Below, one piece after another: positions 22,551-29,950 of a stretch of 64,000 nt of DNA (position 1 is its first letter; the number at the start of each line of letters is the position of its first letter). Location: assembly GCF_000429045.1 (NCBI RefSeq), contig NZ_AUBC01000025.1, forward strand, positions 1 through 64,000, in the 5' to 3' direction. The position numbers and the translations under genes are program-made. The notes below the pieces were generated by a model. It saw nothing but the letters and a program-made list of their open reading frames with translations, was not told where the DNA came from and did no database searches. The DNA is from Salinarimonas rosea DSM 21201. Its GTDB lineage: Bacteria > Pseudomonadota > Alphaproteobacteria > Rhizobiales > Beijerinckiaceae.

Positions 22551-22598
22551 CGCCGCAGCGGCCCGAGCGGGCAACGAACGGAGGGGAGCGGGGCGCGC

Positions 22599-23318
22599 AT
22601 GAGCTACAATTGGAACTGGGGCGTCCTCCTCCAGGACCCCTATCTCGGCTGGCTGATCTCCGGCGTCGGCTGGACGCTCGCCGTCTCCGCCGCGGCCTGG
22701 GTGATCGCCTTCGCGCTCGGCTCGATCGTGGGCGTGGCGCGCACCCTGCCGAACCGGTTCGTGCGCGGCGCCGCCACCGCCTTTGTCGAGCTGTTTCGCA
22801 ACATCCCGCTGCTCGTGCAGCTGTTCCTCTGGTACTTCGTCGTGCCCGAGCTGCTGCCGGAGGACTGGGGCCGCTGGGTCAAGCGCGACCTGCCGCTGCC
22901 GGAGTACACGACCGCGGTGGTCGGCCTCGGCTTCTACACCGCCTCGCGGGTGGCCGAGCAGGTCCGCTCGGGCATCGAGTCGATCCCCCGCGGCCAGACG
23001 CTCGCGGGCTATGCGAGCGGGCTCACCACGGGCCAGCTCTATCGCTACATCCTGCTGCCGGTGGGCTACCGCCTGATCATCCCGCCGCTGACGTCCGAGT
23101 TCCTGACGATCTTCAAGAACTCCTCGCTGGCGCTGACGATCGGCGTGCTCGAGCTGACCGCGCAGAGCCGGCAGATCACCGAGTACACCTTCCAGGGCTT
23201 CGAGGCCTTCACCGCCGCGACCGTGATCTACGTGGTCATCACCCTCTCCGTCACCGCCGCCATGGGCCTGGTCGAACGCCGCGCCCGCATGCCCGGCTTC
23301 ATCGCGGGAGGGCGCTGA
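22599..23318 (+). CDS. Amino-acid ABC transporter permease (GltJ-like)
   Basis: Inner-membrane permease of the polar amino-acid uptake family, 239 residues. The ATG at 22599 is preceded by GGAGGGGAG and gives the start MSYNWNWGVLLQDPYLGWLI. Several membrane helices are visible (for example VSAAAWVIAFALGSIVGVA). The cytoplasmic EAA-type loop that contacts the ATPase includes EQVRSGIESIPRGQTLAGYA. It pairs with the next permease, 3 bp downstream. Confidence 0.92.
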   Translation: MSYNWNWGVLLQDPYLGWLISGVGWTLAVSAAAWVIAFALGSIVGVARTLPNRFVRGAATAFVELFRNIPLLVQLFLWYFVVPELLPEDWGRWVKRDLPLPEYTTAVVGLGFYTASRVAEQVRSGIESIPRGQTLAGYASGLTTGQLYRYILLPVGYRLIIPPLTSEFLTIFKNSSLALTIGVLELTAQSRQITEYTFQGFEAFTAATVIYVVITLSVTAAMGLVERRARMPGFIAGGR

Positions 23319-23321
23319 GCC

Positions 23322-23975
23322 ATGTCGTTCGATCTCGGCGTGATCCTCGACGCCCTGCCCTTCCTCGCGCAGGGACTCGGCCTCTCGCTGCTGCTCACCG
23401 TGCTCGCGGCGGCGGGCGGGATCGTGCTCGCGGTGCTGCTCGCCCTGATGCGCCTGTCGGGCTTTCGCGCGCTGCGGCTCGTCTCCGCGGCCTACGTCAA
23501 CTTCTTCCGCTCGATGCCGCTGATCCTGGTGATCTTCTGGTTCTTCTTCCTGGTGCCGCTGATCATCGGCCGGCCGGTGGGCGGCTTCTACTCGGCACTG
23601 ATCGCCTTCACCCTGTTCGAGGCGGCCTACTATTCCGAGATCGTGCGCGCCGGCATCCAGTCCGTCTCCAAAGGCCAGGTCGCCGCCGCCTACGCCACGG
23701 GCATGCGCTACGGGGCGACGATGCGCTTCGTCGTGCTGCCGCAGGCCTTCCGCAACATGACGCCGGTGCTGCTGACCCAGGCGATCATCCTGTTCCAGGA
23801 CACGAGCCTCGTCTTCGTCGTGTCGCTGCGCGACTTCATGACGGCGTCGACGATCGTCGCCCGCAACGAGGGCCGGCTGGTGGAGATGTACGTCTTCGCC
23901 GCGGCGGTGTACTTCGTGATCTGCTTCAGCGGCTCGATGTGGGTCCGACGCCTGCAGAGGAAACACGCGACATGA
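23322..23975 (+). CDS. Amino-acid ABC transporter permease (GltK-like)
   Basis: Second permease of the same transporter, 217 residues. It starts MSFDLGVILDALPFLAQGL. The membrane helix LSLLLTVLAAAGGIVLAVLL, the PLILVIFWFFFLVPLI segment and the EAA loop EIVRAGIQSVSKGQVAAAYA are typical for the family. It overlaps the ATPase gene by 4 bp (ATGA), showing translational coupling within the operon. Confidence 0.93.
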   Translation: MSFDLGVILDALPFLAQGLGLSLLLTVLAAAGGIVLAVLLALMRLSGFRALRLVSAAYVNFFRSMPLILVIFWFFFLVPLIIGRPVGGFYSALIAFTLFEAAYYSEIVRAGIQSVSKGQVAAAYATGMRYGATMRFVVLPQAFRNMTPVLLTQAIILFQDTSLVFVVSLRDFMTASTIVARNEGRLVEMYVFAAAVYFVICFSGSMWVRRLQRKHAT

Positions 23976-24703
23976 TCGAGATCCGCGACCTCGACAAGCG
24001 CTACGGCGACTTCCACGTGCTCAAGCGCTGCAGCACCAGCGTGGCCAAGGGTGAGGTCGTCGTCGTCTGCGGCCCCTCCGGCTCGGGCAAGTCGACGCTG
24101 ATCAAGTGCGTCAACGGACTGGAGCCGTTCGACTCGGGCACGATCACCGTCGACGGCATCTCGGTCGGCGACAGGCGCACCGACCTGCCGAAGCTGCGCG
24201 CGCGCATCGGCATGGTGTTCCAGAACTTCGAGCTGTATCCGCACATGACGGTGACGCGCAACATCTGCCTCGCGCAGGAGAAGGTGCTGGGGCGCTCGCG
24301 CGACGAGGCCGAGGCGAAGGCGGCGTCGCTGCTGGCCCGCGTCGGCCTGTCGGACCAGGCGCACAAGCACCCCGGCCAGCTCTCGGGCGGCCAGCAGCAG
24401 CGCGTCGCCATCGCCCGGGCGCTGGCGATGGACCCGATCGCCATGCTGTTCGACGAGCCGACCTCCGCGCTCGACCCGGAGATGATCTCCGAGGTTCTCG
24501 ACGTCATGGTCGAGCTCGCGCAGGAAGGCATGACGATGATGGTCGTCACCCACGAGATGGGCTTCGCCCGCAAGGTGGCCGGGCGCGTCGTGTTCATGGA
24601 TTGCGGCGAGATCGTCGAGGACGCCGACACCGCGAGCTTCTTCGGCTCGCCGCGCAGCCCGCGGGCGCAGGCCTTCCTGTCGAAGATCCTCGACCACGTC
24701 TGA
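23972..24703 (+). CDS. Amino-acid ABC transporter ATP-binding protein (GltL/GlnQ-like)
   Basis: Cytoplasmic ATPase energising the two preceding permeases, 243 residues. Walker A is GPSGSGKST near residue 34, the Q-loop is VFQNFELYPHMT, the signature is LSGGQQQRVAIARAL, and Walker B is AMLFDEPTSALD. The PAAT-specific ending around VTHEMGFARKVAGRVVFM is present. The operon is PLP enzyme, binding protein, permease, permease, ATPase, so all transporter parts are here. Confidence 0.95.
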   Translation: MIEIRDLDKRYGDFHVLKRCSTSVAKGEVVVVCGPSGSGKSTLIKCVNGLEPFDSGTITVDGISVGDRRTDLPKLRARIGMVFQNFELYPHMTVTRNICLAQEKVLGRSRDEAEAKAASLLARVGLSDQAHKHPGQLSGGQQQRVAIARALAMDPIAMLFDEPTSALDPEMISEVLDVMVELAQEGMTMMVVTHEMGFARKVAGRVVFMDCGEIVEDADTASFFGSPRSPRAQAFLSKILDHV

Positions 24704-24824
24704 GGCCGGGCCCGAGACCGCGGCGGCGCGAGCGCGGCGCATGCCCCCATGCGCGGGCGATCGTCGACCGGGCCGCGTCGATCTGCTAGGCGGGAAGCCT
24801 CGCAGCGATCGACCGGGAGCCCCC

Positions 24825-25880
24825 ATGCGCCTCTTCGCAGCCCTCGCGGCACCGCTCCTCGCCGCGGGTCTCGCCGCAGCGGCTCCGCTGGCGGCGCAGC
24901 CGCTCGATCCGCGGGCCGCCGCGCTGCGCGCCGGCGAGACGGTGCTGGCCCCCGCCTACGATGCGCTCGCCGAGGCGACGGCGGCGCAGGCCTCCGCCTG
25001 GGAGGCGGCCTGCGCCGCGCAGGGCCCCTCCGTCGACCGCGCGCCCCTCGACGCCGCCTTCCACGAGGCCGCCGACGCCTATGCCCGCATCGAGCCGGTG
25101 CGCACCGGCCCGGTGGCCGAGGACTTCCGCTTCGAGCGCCTCGCCTTCTGGCCGGAGCGGCGCAACGCCTCGGGCCGGGCGCTGGCGCAGCTCGAGGCGC
25201 TGGACGACGAGGCGCTGCTCGCGCCCGAGCGCTTCGGCGAGACCTCGGTCGCCGGCCAGGGCTTCACCGCGCTGGAGCGCCTCCTGTTCGACGCGGACAC
25301 CCGCGCGGCGCTCGCCGAGGGCGGGGAGCGCGCACCGCGGCTGTGCCGCATCGGCGAGGCCATCGCCGGGGCGCTGGCGACGACCGCCGGCGAGATCGCG
25401 CGGGCCTGGCGGGACGAGACCCTTCCCGCGCTCGCGAGCGACGCGGGCGAGGCGCAGCGCGCGGCGGCGCGGCTCGCGACCGACATGCTCTCCGGCCTCG
25501 AGGCGATCGAGACGCTGAAGCTCGGCCTGCCGATCGGCGCGGATCTCGCCGATGCCCGCGCCACACGCGCCGAGATGTGGCGCTCGGGCCGCTCGGCCCG
25601 GCAGATCGCGCTCAACCTCGAAGGCACCGAGGCGCTGGTGCGCGCCCTCGTCGACGGCGACGAGACGCGCGCGCCCGATACGCTGCGGGCGCTGGCGCAG
25701 GCCGAGCGCCTCGCCCGCTCCGCGCCCGCGGATCTCGGGGAGGCCGCGGCCGATCCGGCGCGGCGCGGGCGCGTGCTGCTGCTCGCCGCCGCGGTGGCGA
25801 GCGCCCGCTCGAACGCGGCCACCGAGCTGCCGCCGGCGCTCGACGTGGTCACGGGGTTCAACGCGCTCGATGGCGACTGA
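24825..25880 (+). CDS. Imelysin family (M75) periplasmic protein
   Basis: A 351-residue exported protein with signal peptide MRLFAALAAPLLAAGLAAAA. The body is alpha-helical and Ala-rich, with imelysin features such as WEAACAAQ, VAEDFRFERLAFWPERR and the GFTALERLLFD segment. Imelysin-like proteins act in iron-related uptake or insulin-like cleavage in known members; biochemical function of this branch is unclear. It overlaps the DUF1513 gene by 11 bp. In many proteobacteria these two follow an irpA-type imelysin and a di-haem oxidoreductase, both missing directly upstream here, so this is a reduced version of that locus. Confidence 0.85.
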   Translation: MRLFAALAAPLLAAGLAAAAPLAAQPLDPRAAALRAGETVLAPAYDALAEATAAQASAWEAACAAQGPSVDRAPLDAAFHEAADAYARIEPVRTGPVAEDFRFERLAFWPERRNASGRALAQLEALDDEALLAPERFGETSVAGQGFTALERLLFDADTRAALAEGGERAPRLCRIGEAIAGALATTAGEIARAWRDETLPALASDAGEAQRAAARLATDMLSGLEAIETLKLGLPIGADLADARATRAEMWRSGRSARQIALNLEGTEALVRALVDGDETRAPDTLRALAQAERLARSAPADLGEAAADPARRGRVLLLAAAVASARSNAATELPPALDVVTGFNALDGD

Positions 25881-26991
25881 CCGGGCGATCGACCGCAGAT
25901 CCTTCGTCGCCGGGCTCGGCGCGGCGCTGGGGAGCGCGCTCGCCGGCGGGCCGGCCCGCGCCGGCGCGCCGGTGTACGTCGCCTGTGCGCAGGGGCCCGA
26001 CGGAATGCAGCGCGTGTGCGCCTTCACCGGCGAGGGGCGGCTCCTGTTCGAGACGGCGCTGCCCGAGCGCGGGCACGACGTCGCGGCGCAGCCGGGCGGG
26101 CGCGATCTCGTCGTCTTCGCCCGGCGCCCCGGCGGCTGGATGGCGATCGTCGATCGCGACACCGGTGCGGTGACGAAGGTCGTCCTCGCCGCCCAGGGGC
26201 GGCACTACTACGGCCACGGCGCCTTCTCCGCCGACGGGCGGCTGCTCTGGGCGACCGAGAACCAGGTGGAGACCGGCGCGGGCGTTCTCGGCGTCTACGA
26301 CGTCGCGGCGGGCTATGCCCGCATCGGCGAGATCTCCACCGGCGGCATCGGTCCGCACGACCTCGCGCTCTTGCCGGGAGACGGCGCGGCGCGGCTCGTC
26401 GTGGCGAACGGCGGCATCCGCACGCATCCCCGCACCGGGCGCGAGATCCTCAACGCGGGTTCGCTCGCGCCGCGCCTCGCGGTGCTGCGGCCGGAGGACG
26501 GCACCGTCGAGGAGGTGCATGACCTCGGGTCGGATCTCGCCGACCTCTCGATCCGCCATCTCGCGGTCGCGCCGGACGGGGAGAGCGTGTTCGGCTGCCA
26601 GTTCGCCGGCGATCCGCTCGCCGTCGTGCCGCTGGTCGGCGCGCGCGACGCGTCGGGCCGCGTGCGGCTGTTCGAGATGCCCGAGGACGACCTGATCTCG
26701 ATGGACAACTATGTCGGCTCCGTCGCTCTCGACCCGTCCGGCGCGATCGTCTGCGCCACCAGCCCGCGCGGCTCGGTCGCGGCCTTCTTCGAGCGCGCCA
26801 CCGGCCGCTATCTCGGGCGCCGGCGGATGTCGGACGTCTGCGGCGCGGCGCCCGGCGCGGTGGCGGGCACCTTCCTCGTGACGTCGGGCAACGACGGCGT
26901 CGCCATCGCCCGGGTGCCGGACGGCGATCTCGCCGACCTCGGCGCGGCGCTGGCGTCCGCCGTGTGGGACAACCACGCGCTCCGGATCTGA
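25870..26991 (+). CDS. DUF1513 domain protein, Tat-exported
   Basis: A 373-residue predicted beta-propeller-like periplasmic protein. The N-terminus contains the twin-arginine motif DRRSFVAGLG followed by a weakly hydrophobic stretch ending near ARAGA, so export by Tat is likely. Repeated blade-like units such as GHGAFSADGRLLWATENQ and IRHLAVAPDGESVFGCQF are visible. It is coupled to the imelysin gene by an 11-bp overlap. This family travels with imelysins in iron-regulated operons, but its molecular role is unknown. Confidence 0.87.
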   Translation: MATDRAIDRRSFVAGLGAALGSALAGGPARAGAPVYVACAQGPDGMQRVCAFTGEGRLLFETALPERGHDVAAQPGGRDLVVFARRPGGWMAIVDRDTGAVTKVVLAAQGRHYYGHGAFSADGRLLWATENQVETGAGVLGVYDVAAGYARIGEISTGGIGPHDLALLPGDGAARLVVANGGIRTHPRTGREILNAGSLAPRLAVLRPEDGTVEEVHDLGSDLADLSIRHLAVAPDGESVFGCQFAGDPLAVVPLVGARDASGRVRLFEMPEDDLISMDNYVGSVALDPSGAIVCATSPRGSVAAFFERATGRYLGRRRMSDVCGAAPGAVAGTFLVTSGNDGVAIARVPDGDLADLGAALASAVWDNHALRI

Positions 26992-27057
26992 GCGGGGCCG
27001 TTGCGCGTTGGCCCGCCGTGACTATCTCATGGCGAGGTCAGACGCAGGGAGGACGAG

Positions 27058-27429
27058 ATGCGCCTCGACGAGCCTTTCACCGCCGAGGAGATGGAGGCCA
27101 TGCGCCGCGCCGGCCGCGGCGACGAGGCGCGCACGCTGCGCGACGCCTTCGGCAAGGCGCGCGCCGTCGGCAAGCGCCTGCCCTTCGCGCAGGACGTGCT
27201 CGCCGCCTACTACTGCGTCCAGGACCCGGCGACGCCGCGCCGGGTGAAGTGGATCCTGCTCGGCGCGCTCGCCTATTTCGTGCTGCCCACCGACATGGTC
27301 GCCGACTTCCTGCCCGTCGTCGGCTTCACCGACGACATCGCCGTCCTCACCGCCGCCTTCGGCGCGGTCGCCACCTCCATCCGCCCGGAGCATCGGGAGG
27401 AGGCCAGGAAGGCGATCGAGGAGGGGTGA
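27058..27429 (+). CDS. YkvA-like DUF1232 protein
   Basis: A 123-residue protein with the DUF1232 core PRRVKWILLGALAYFVLPTD, then MVADFLPVVGFTDDIAVL, near residues 59-98, which forms one or two short hydrophobic helices around the conserved P-x-D. GGAGGACGAG lies before the ATG. Members are widespread small membrane-associated proteins of unknown function. It stands alone, 66 bp after the DUF1513 gene. Confidence 0.87.
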   Translation: MRLDEPFTAEEMEAMRRAGRGDEARTLRDAFGKARAVGKRLPFAQDVLAAYYCVQDPATPRRVKWILLGALAYFVLPTDMVADFLPVVGFTDDIAVLTAAFGAVATSIRPEHREEARKAIEEG

Positions 27430-27492
27430 GGAGCGAGAAATCCGCTTGTTTTTGATGGGCCATTGAACCAGTATCCCTGTCGGGGTGCTGGA

Positions 27493-27855
27493 ATGGTCTT
27501 TTCGGCGGGCGAGATCGAATTCGAGATCGTCGAAGCCGATCGTCTGGCGGTCGTCTCGGTTCGCGTGACGACGCCACTCGGTGTGCTGCTCGCGATGGCC
27601 GAGGCAGCGGAGGAAGACGAAGGCCGGACACTGCGCCTCGTCGGCTTTCACGTTCAGCCGGAGACGCTCGGCCCGAACGCTCTCGGTCCGGCCAATCTTC
27701 GGAGCCTCGTCCAGGCGCTGCGGGAAAGGATGGGTTATGACACGGTCGTCATTGAGGGAGCGGTTCGAACGACTGGGGCCGGTCCGGGGCGTCGACCGCG
27801 TGCCCTTCGGTTCACCGGTGACGATCGTCCTGCGCCCAATGAGAGGCTTCGATGA
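27493..27855 (+). CDS. Small protein of unknown function, first of an overlapping pair
   Basis: I do not recognise this gene. From ATG 27493 it is 120 residues; a TTG at 27463 would add ten. The N-terminal half is acidic with alternating beta-type segments (GEIEFEIVEADRLAVVSVRV), and the C-terminal half carries YDTVVIEGAVRTTGAGPGRR, a pattern that looks like a conserved structural motif rather than random coding. It overlaps the following HTH gene by 119 bp in another frame. Base composition is slightly less GC-rich than its neighbours. A toxin-like role in a two-gene module is possible, but not demonstrated. Confidence 0.55.
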   Translation: MVFSAGEIEFEIVEADRLAVVSVRVTTPLGVLLAMAEAAEEDEGRTLRLVGFHVQPETLGPNALGPANLRSLVQALRERMGYDTVVIEGAVRTTGAGPGRRPRALRFTGDDRPAPNERLR

Positions 27856-28258
27856 GATCAAGCGCGTCAGCGCCGCGATGATGCTCGCGAAGCGCGGCGT
27901 GTCTCTCTTGGGAGCGAAGCGTGCCGTCGAGCGATTGCTCGAGCATGGGGAGACCGTGCTGCGCGTGCCGACGGTCGAGCGGGCGGCCGCTCTGGCGGAG
28001 GATCTCGAAGACGCCGGCTGCCGCATGACCATCGTTCCCCTTCCGGAGCCGATCGACGTCCGGTCCCTGAGGGCAGGCCTGGGCATGACACGCGAGCAAT
28101 TCGCTTTGCGGTACGGTCTCGATCCGGAGGCTGTCCGCAATTGGGAGAGGACGTCGGGCGGGCGTGCTCCCGACCTCGCCGCTACGCGGTATCTACAGGC
28201 GATCGCACGCGATCCGGACCTCGTCGGTACCCTGATCGAACGGGAGCCTCGGGACTGA
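27737..28258 (+). CDS. HTH protein with an L7/L12-like N-terminal domain
   Basis: A 173-residue protein; ATG 27737 has AAAGGA 7 bases upstream. Residues about 35-100 (LAKRGVSLLGAKRAVERLLE ... AAALAEDLEDAGCRMTIV) resemble the alpha-alpha-beta layout of the ribosomal L7/L12 C-terminal fold. Residues about 113-160 form an XRE/NadS-type helix-turn-helix: LRAGLGMTREQFALRYGLDP then EAVRNWERTSGG. HTH domains of this kind are common in antitoxins. It starts inside the upstream small gene. It is probably a DNA-binding autoregulator, and the domain fusion is unusual. Confidence 0.7.
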   Translation: MTRSSLRERFERLGPVRGVDRVPFGSPVTIVLRPMRGFDEIKRVSAAMMLAKRGVSLLGAKRAVERLLEHGETVLRVPTVERAAALAEDLEDAGCRMTIVPLPEPIDVRSLRAGLGMTREQFALRYGLDPEAVRNWERTSGGRAPDLAATRYLQAIARDPDLVGTLIEREPRD

Positions 28259-28333
28259 CGCTCCCCCCGGGGCGCGGAACCGCCCCGCCCGTGCCGGGCT
28301 TGTGCTCCCGTCCCGCACGAGCCCGGAGCGCCC

Positions 28334-28900
28334 ATGCCAGCCGACGCCTTCCTCGCCCCCTGGAGCGACCTCCTGCGCATCGTCGTGGTGGGCACGCTCG
28401 CCTATGCCGGGCTCGTCCTCGTCCTGCGCGTCACCGGCAAGCGCACGCTGACCAAGCTCAACGCCTTCGATCTCGTGGTGACGGTGGCGCTCGGCTCGAC
28501 GCTGGCGACGATCCTGCTCAACCGCGACGTGGCGCTCGCCGAGGGCCTCACGGCCTTCGCCACGCTGATCCTGCTGCAATGGGTCGTGACCTTCGCCTCG
28601 GTGCGCTCGCGGCGCGTCCACACGCTGGTCAAGGCGACGCCGCGGCTCCTGGTGCATCGCGGCGAGATCCTGGAGGACGCGCTGCGCCAGGAGCGCGTCA
28701 GCCGGGCGGAGGTGCTCGCCGCCGCGCGCAGCTCGGGCGCGCCGGAGCTCTCGGCGGTCGGGGCCGTCGTGCTCGAGACCGACGGGTCGCTGTCGGTCCT
28801 GTCCGAGGTGCGCGACGTCGGGGCGGCGGGCTCGACCCTCGCCACCGTCGCGGGCACGGGCGCGCGCGATCAGGCCAGCCAGCGCTTGCGGCGCTTGTAG
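28334..28900 (+). CDS. DUF421 (YetF-like) membrane protein
   Basis: A 188-residue inner-membrane protein. Two to three N-terminal helices (IVVVGTLAYAGLVLVLRV and GLTAFATLILLQWVVTFASV) flank the conserved GKRTLTKLNAFDLVVTVALG segment. A small cytoplasmic domain with LVHRGEILEDALRQERVSRA follows, and the C-terminus ends with an acidic then Arg-rich tail. Function unknown for the family. Its 3' end overlaps the convergent livF stop by 31 bp. Confidence 0.88.
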   Translation: MPADAFLAPWSDLLRIVVVGTLAYAGLVLVLRVTGKRTLTKLNAFDLVVTVALGSTLATILLNRDVALAEGLTAFATLILLQWVVTFASVRSRRVHTLVKATPRLLVHRGEILEDALRQERVSRAEVLAAARSSGAPELSAVGAVVLETDGSLSVLSEVRDVGAAGSTLATVAGTGARDQASQRLRRL

Positions 28901-29724
28901 CTCTTCACCTCGCGGAAGCTCTTGCGGTCGGCGCCGGCGACGCCGAGGTAGAACTCCTTCACGTCCTCGTTCTCGCGCAGCATCCTGGCGTCCCCGTCCA
29001 TGACGACGCGGCCGGTCTCGAGGATGTAGCCGTAGGTGGCGTAGCGCAGCGCCATGTTGGTGTTCTGCTCGGCCAGCAGGAAGGACACGCCCTCCTTGGC
29101 GTTCAAGTCCTTCACGATCTCGAAGATCTCCTCGACGATCTGCGGGGCGAGGCCCATCGAGGGCTCGTCGAGCAGGATCATCTTCGGGCGGCTCATCAGG
29201 GCGCGGCCGATGGCGCACATCTGCTGCTCGCCGCCGGAGGTGTAGCCGGCCATCGAGCCGCGGCGCTCCTTCAGGCGCGGGAAGTAGGCGTAGACCTTCT
29301 CCATGTCCGCCTTGATGGCGGCGTTGCCGTCGCGGCGGGTGAAGGCGCCGGTGAGCAGGTTCTCCTCGATCGTCAGGTGGCCGAAGCAGTGGCGGCCCTC
29401 GAGCACCTGGATGCAGCCGCGGCGCACGAGCTCGTTGGGTGACAGCTTCTCGATGCGGTTGCCGTCGAACTCGATCGAGCCCTTGGTCACCTCGCCGCGC
29501 TCGGCGCGCAGCAGGTTCGAGATCGCCTTGAGCGTCGTGGTCTTGCCGGCGCCGTTGGCGCCGAGGATCGCGACGATGCCGCGAGTCGGCACGGTGAGCG
29601 AGACGCCCTTCAGCACCAGGATGACGTGGTCGTAGATCACCTCGATGTTGTTCACCGACAGGATCGGTGCCGCCGCGGCGGGGGCCGGGGTCTCGGTCGA
29701 GGCGGGCGTGGCGAGTGCGGTCAT
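28870..29724 (-). CDS. livF: Branched-chain-type ABC transporter ATP-binding protein (LivF)
   Basis: One of the two ATPases of a HAAT-family importer, 284 residues from ATG 29724. Walker A is GANGAGKTTTLKAI, the signature is TSGGEQQMCAIGRAL, and Walker B is MILLDEPSMGLAP. A 20-residue Ala/Pro/Thr-rich N-terminal extension precedes the domain, and a basic tail RKSFREVKSYKRRKRWLA follows it, both seen in the liv clusters linked to acyl-CoA ligases. It is the last gene of the operon, separated from livK by a family-B repeat. Confidence 0.93.
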   Translation of the reverse strand: MTALATPASTETPAPAAAAPILSVNNIEVIYDHVILVLKGVSLTVPTRGIVAILGANGAGKTTTLKAISNLLRAERGEVTKGSIEFDGNRIEKLSPNELVRRGCIQVLEGRHCFGHLTIEENLLTGAFTRRDGNAAIKADMEKVYAYFPRLKERRGSMAGYTSGGEQQMCAIGRALMSRPKMILLDEPSMGLAPQIVEEIFEIVKDLNAKEGVSFLLAEQNTNMALRYATYGYILETGRVVMDGDARMLRENEDVKEFYLGVAGADRKSFREVKSYKRRKRWLA

Positions 29725-29783
29725 CGGGCGGGCTCTTCGCGGGTGATGAGGGGTGAGCGTCCCGCGTGCGGGGCGCTCGTCTC

Positions 29784-29946
29784 TGCTTCCCTGCAGGGGA
29801 AGCTGGCACCGGGCCGAGCCCGGTGACGGATGGGGCACGCCGGAGGCGTGTTCGGCGAAGCCGGAGCCGGCGCCCGACGATCGGGCGACGGACCCCACCC
29901 CCGGCTCGCTTCGCGAGCAGTCCCCTCCCCGATGGGGAGGGAGCGC
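29784..29946. repeat. Family-B-like repeat between livK and livF
   Basis: Begins with a TTCCCTGCAGGGGAA hairpin, contains GACGGATGGGGCACGCC and GGACCCCACCCCCGGCTCGC, and ends CCCTCCCCGATGGGGAGGG. The layout, with paired ends and an inner GGATGGGG/CCCCACCC block, matches the 22344 element though the sequence is diverged. It fills the livK-livF gap. Confidence 0.65.
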
Positions 29947-29950
29947 GACC

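Noticed and set aside
27463-27492. TTG 27463 as start of the small gene
   Set aside because: It adds ten residues (MNQYPCRGAG) without a clear ribosome site; ATG 27493 seems the simpler choice, though this is not certain.
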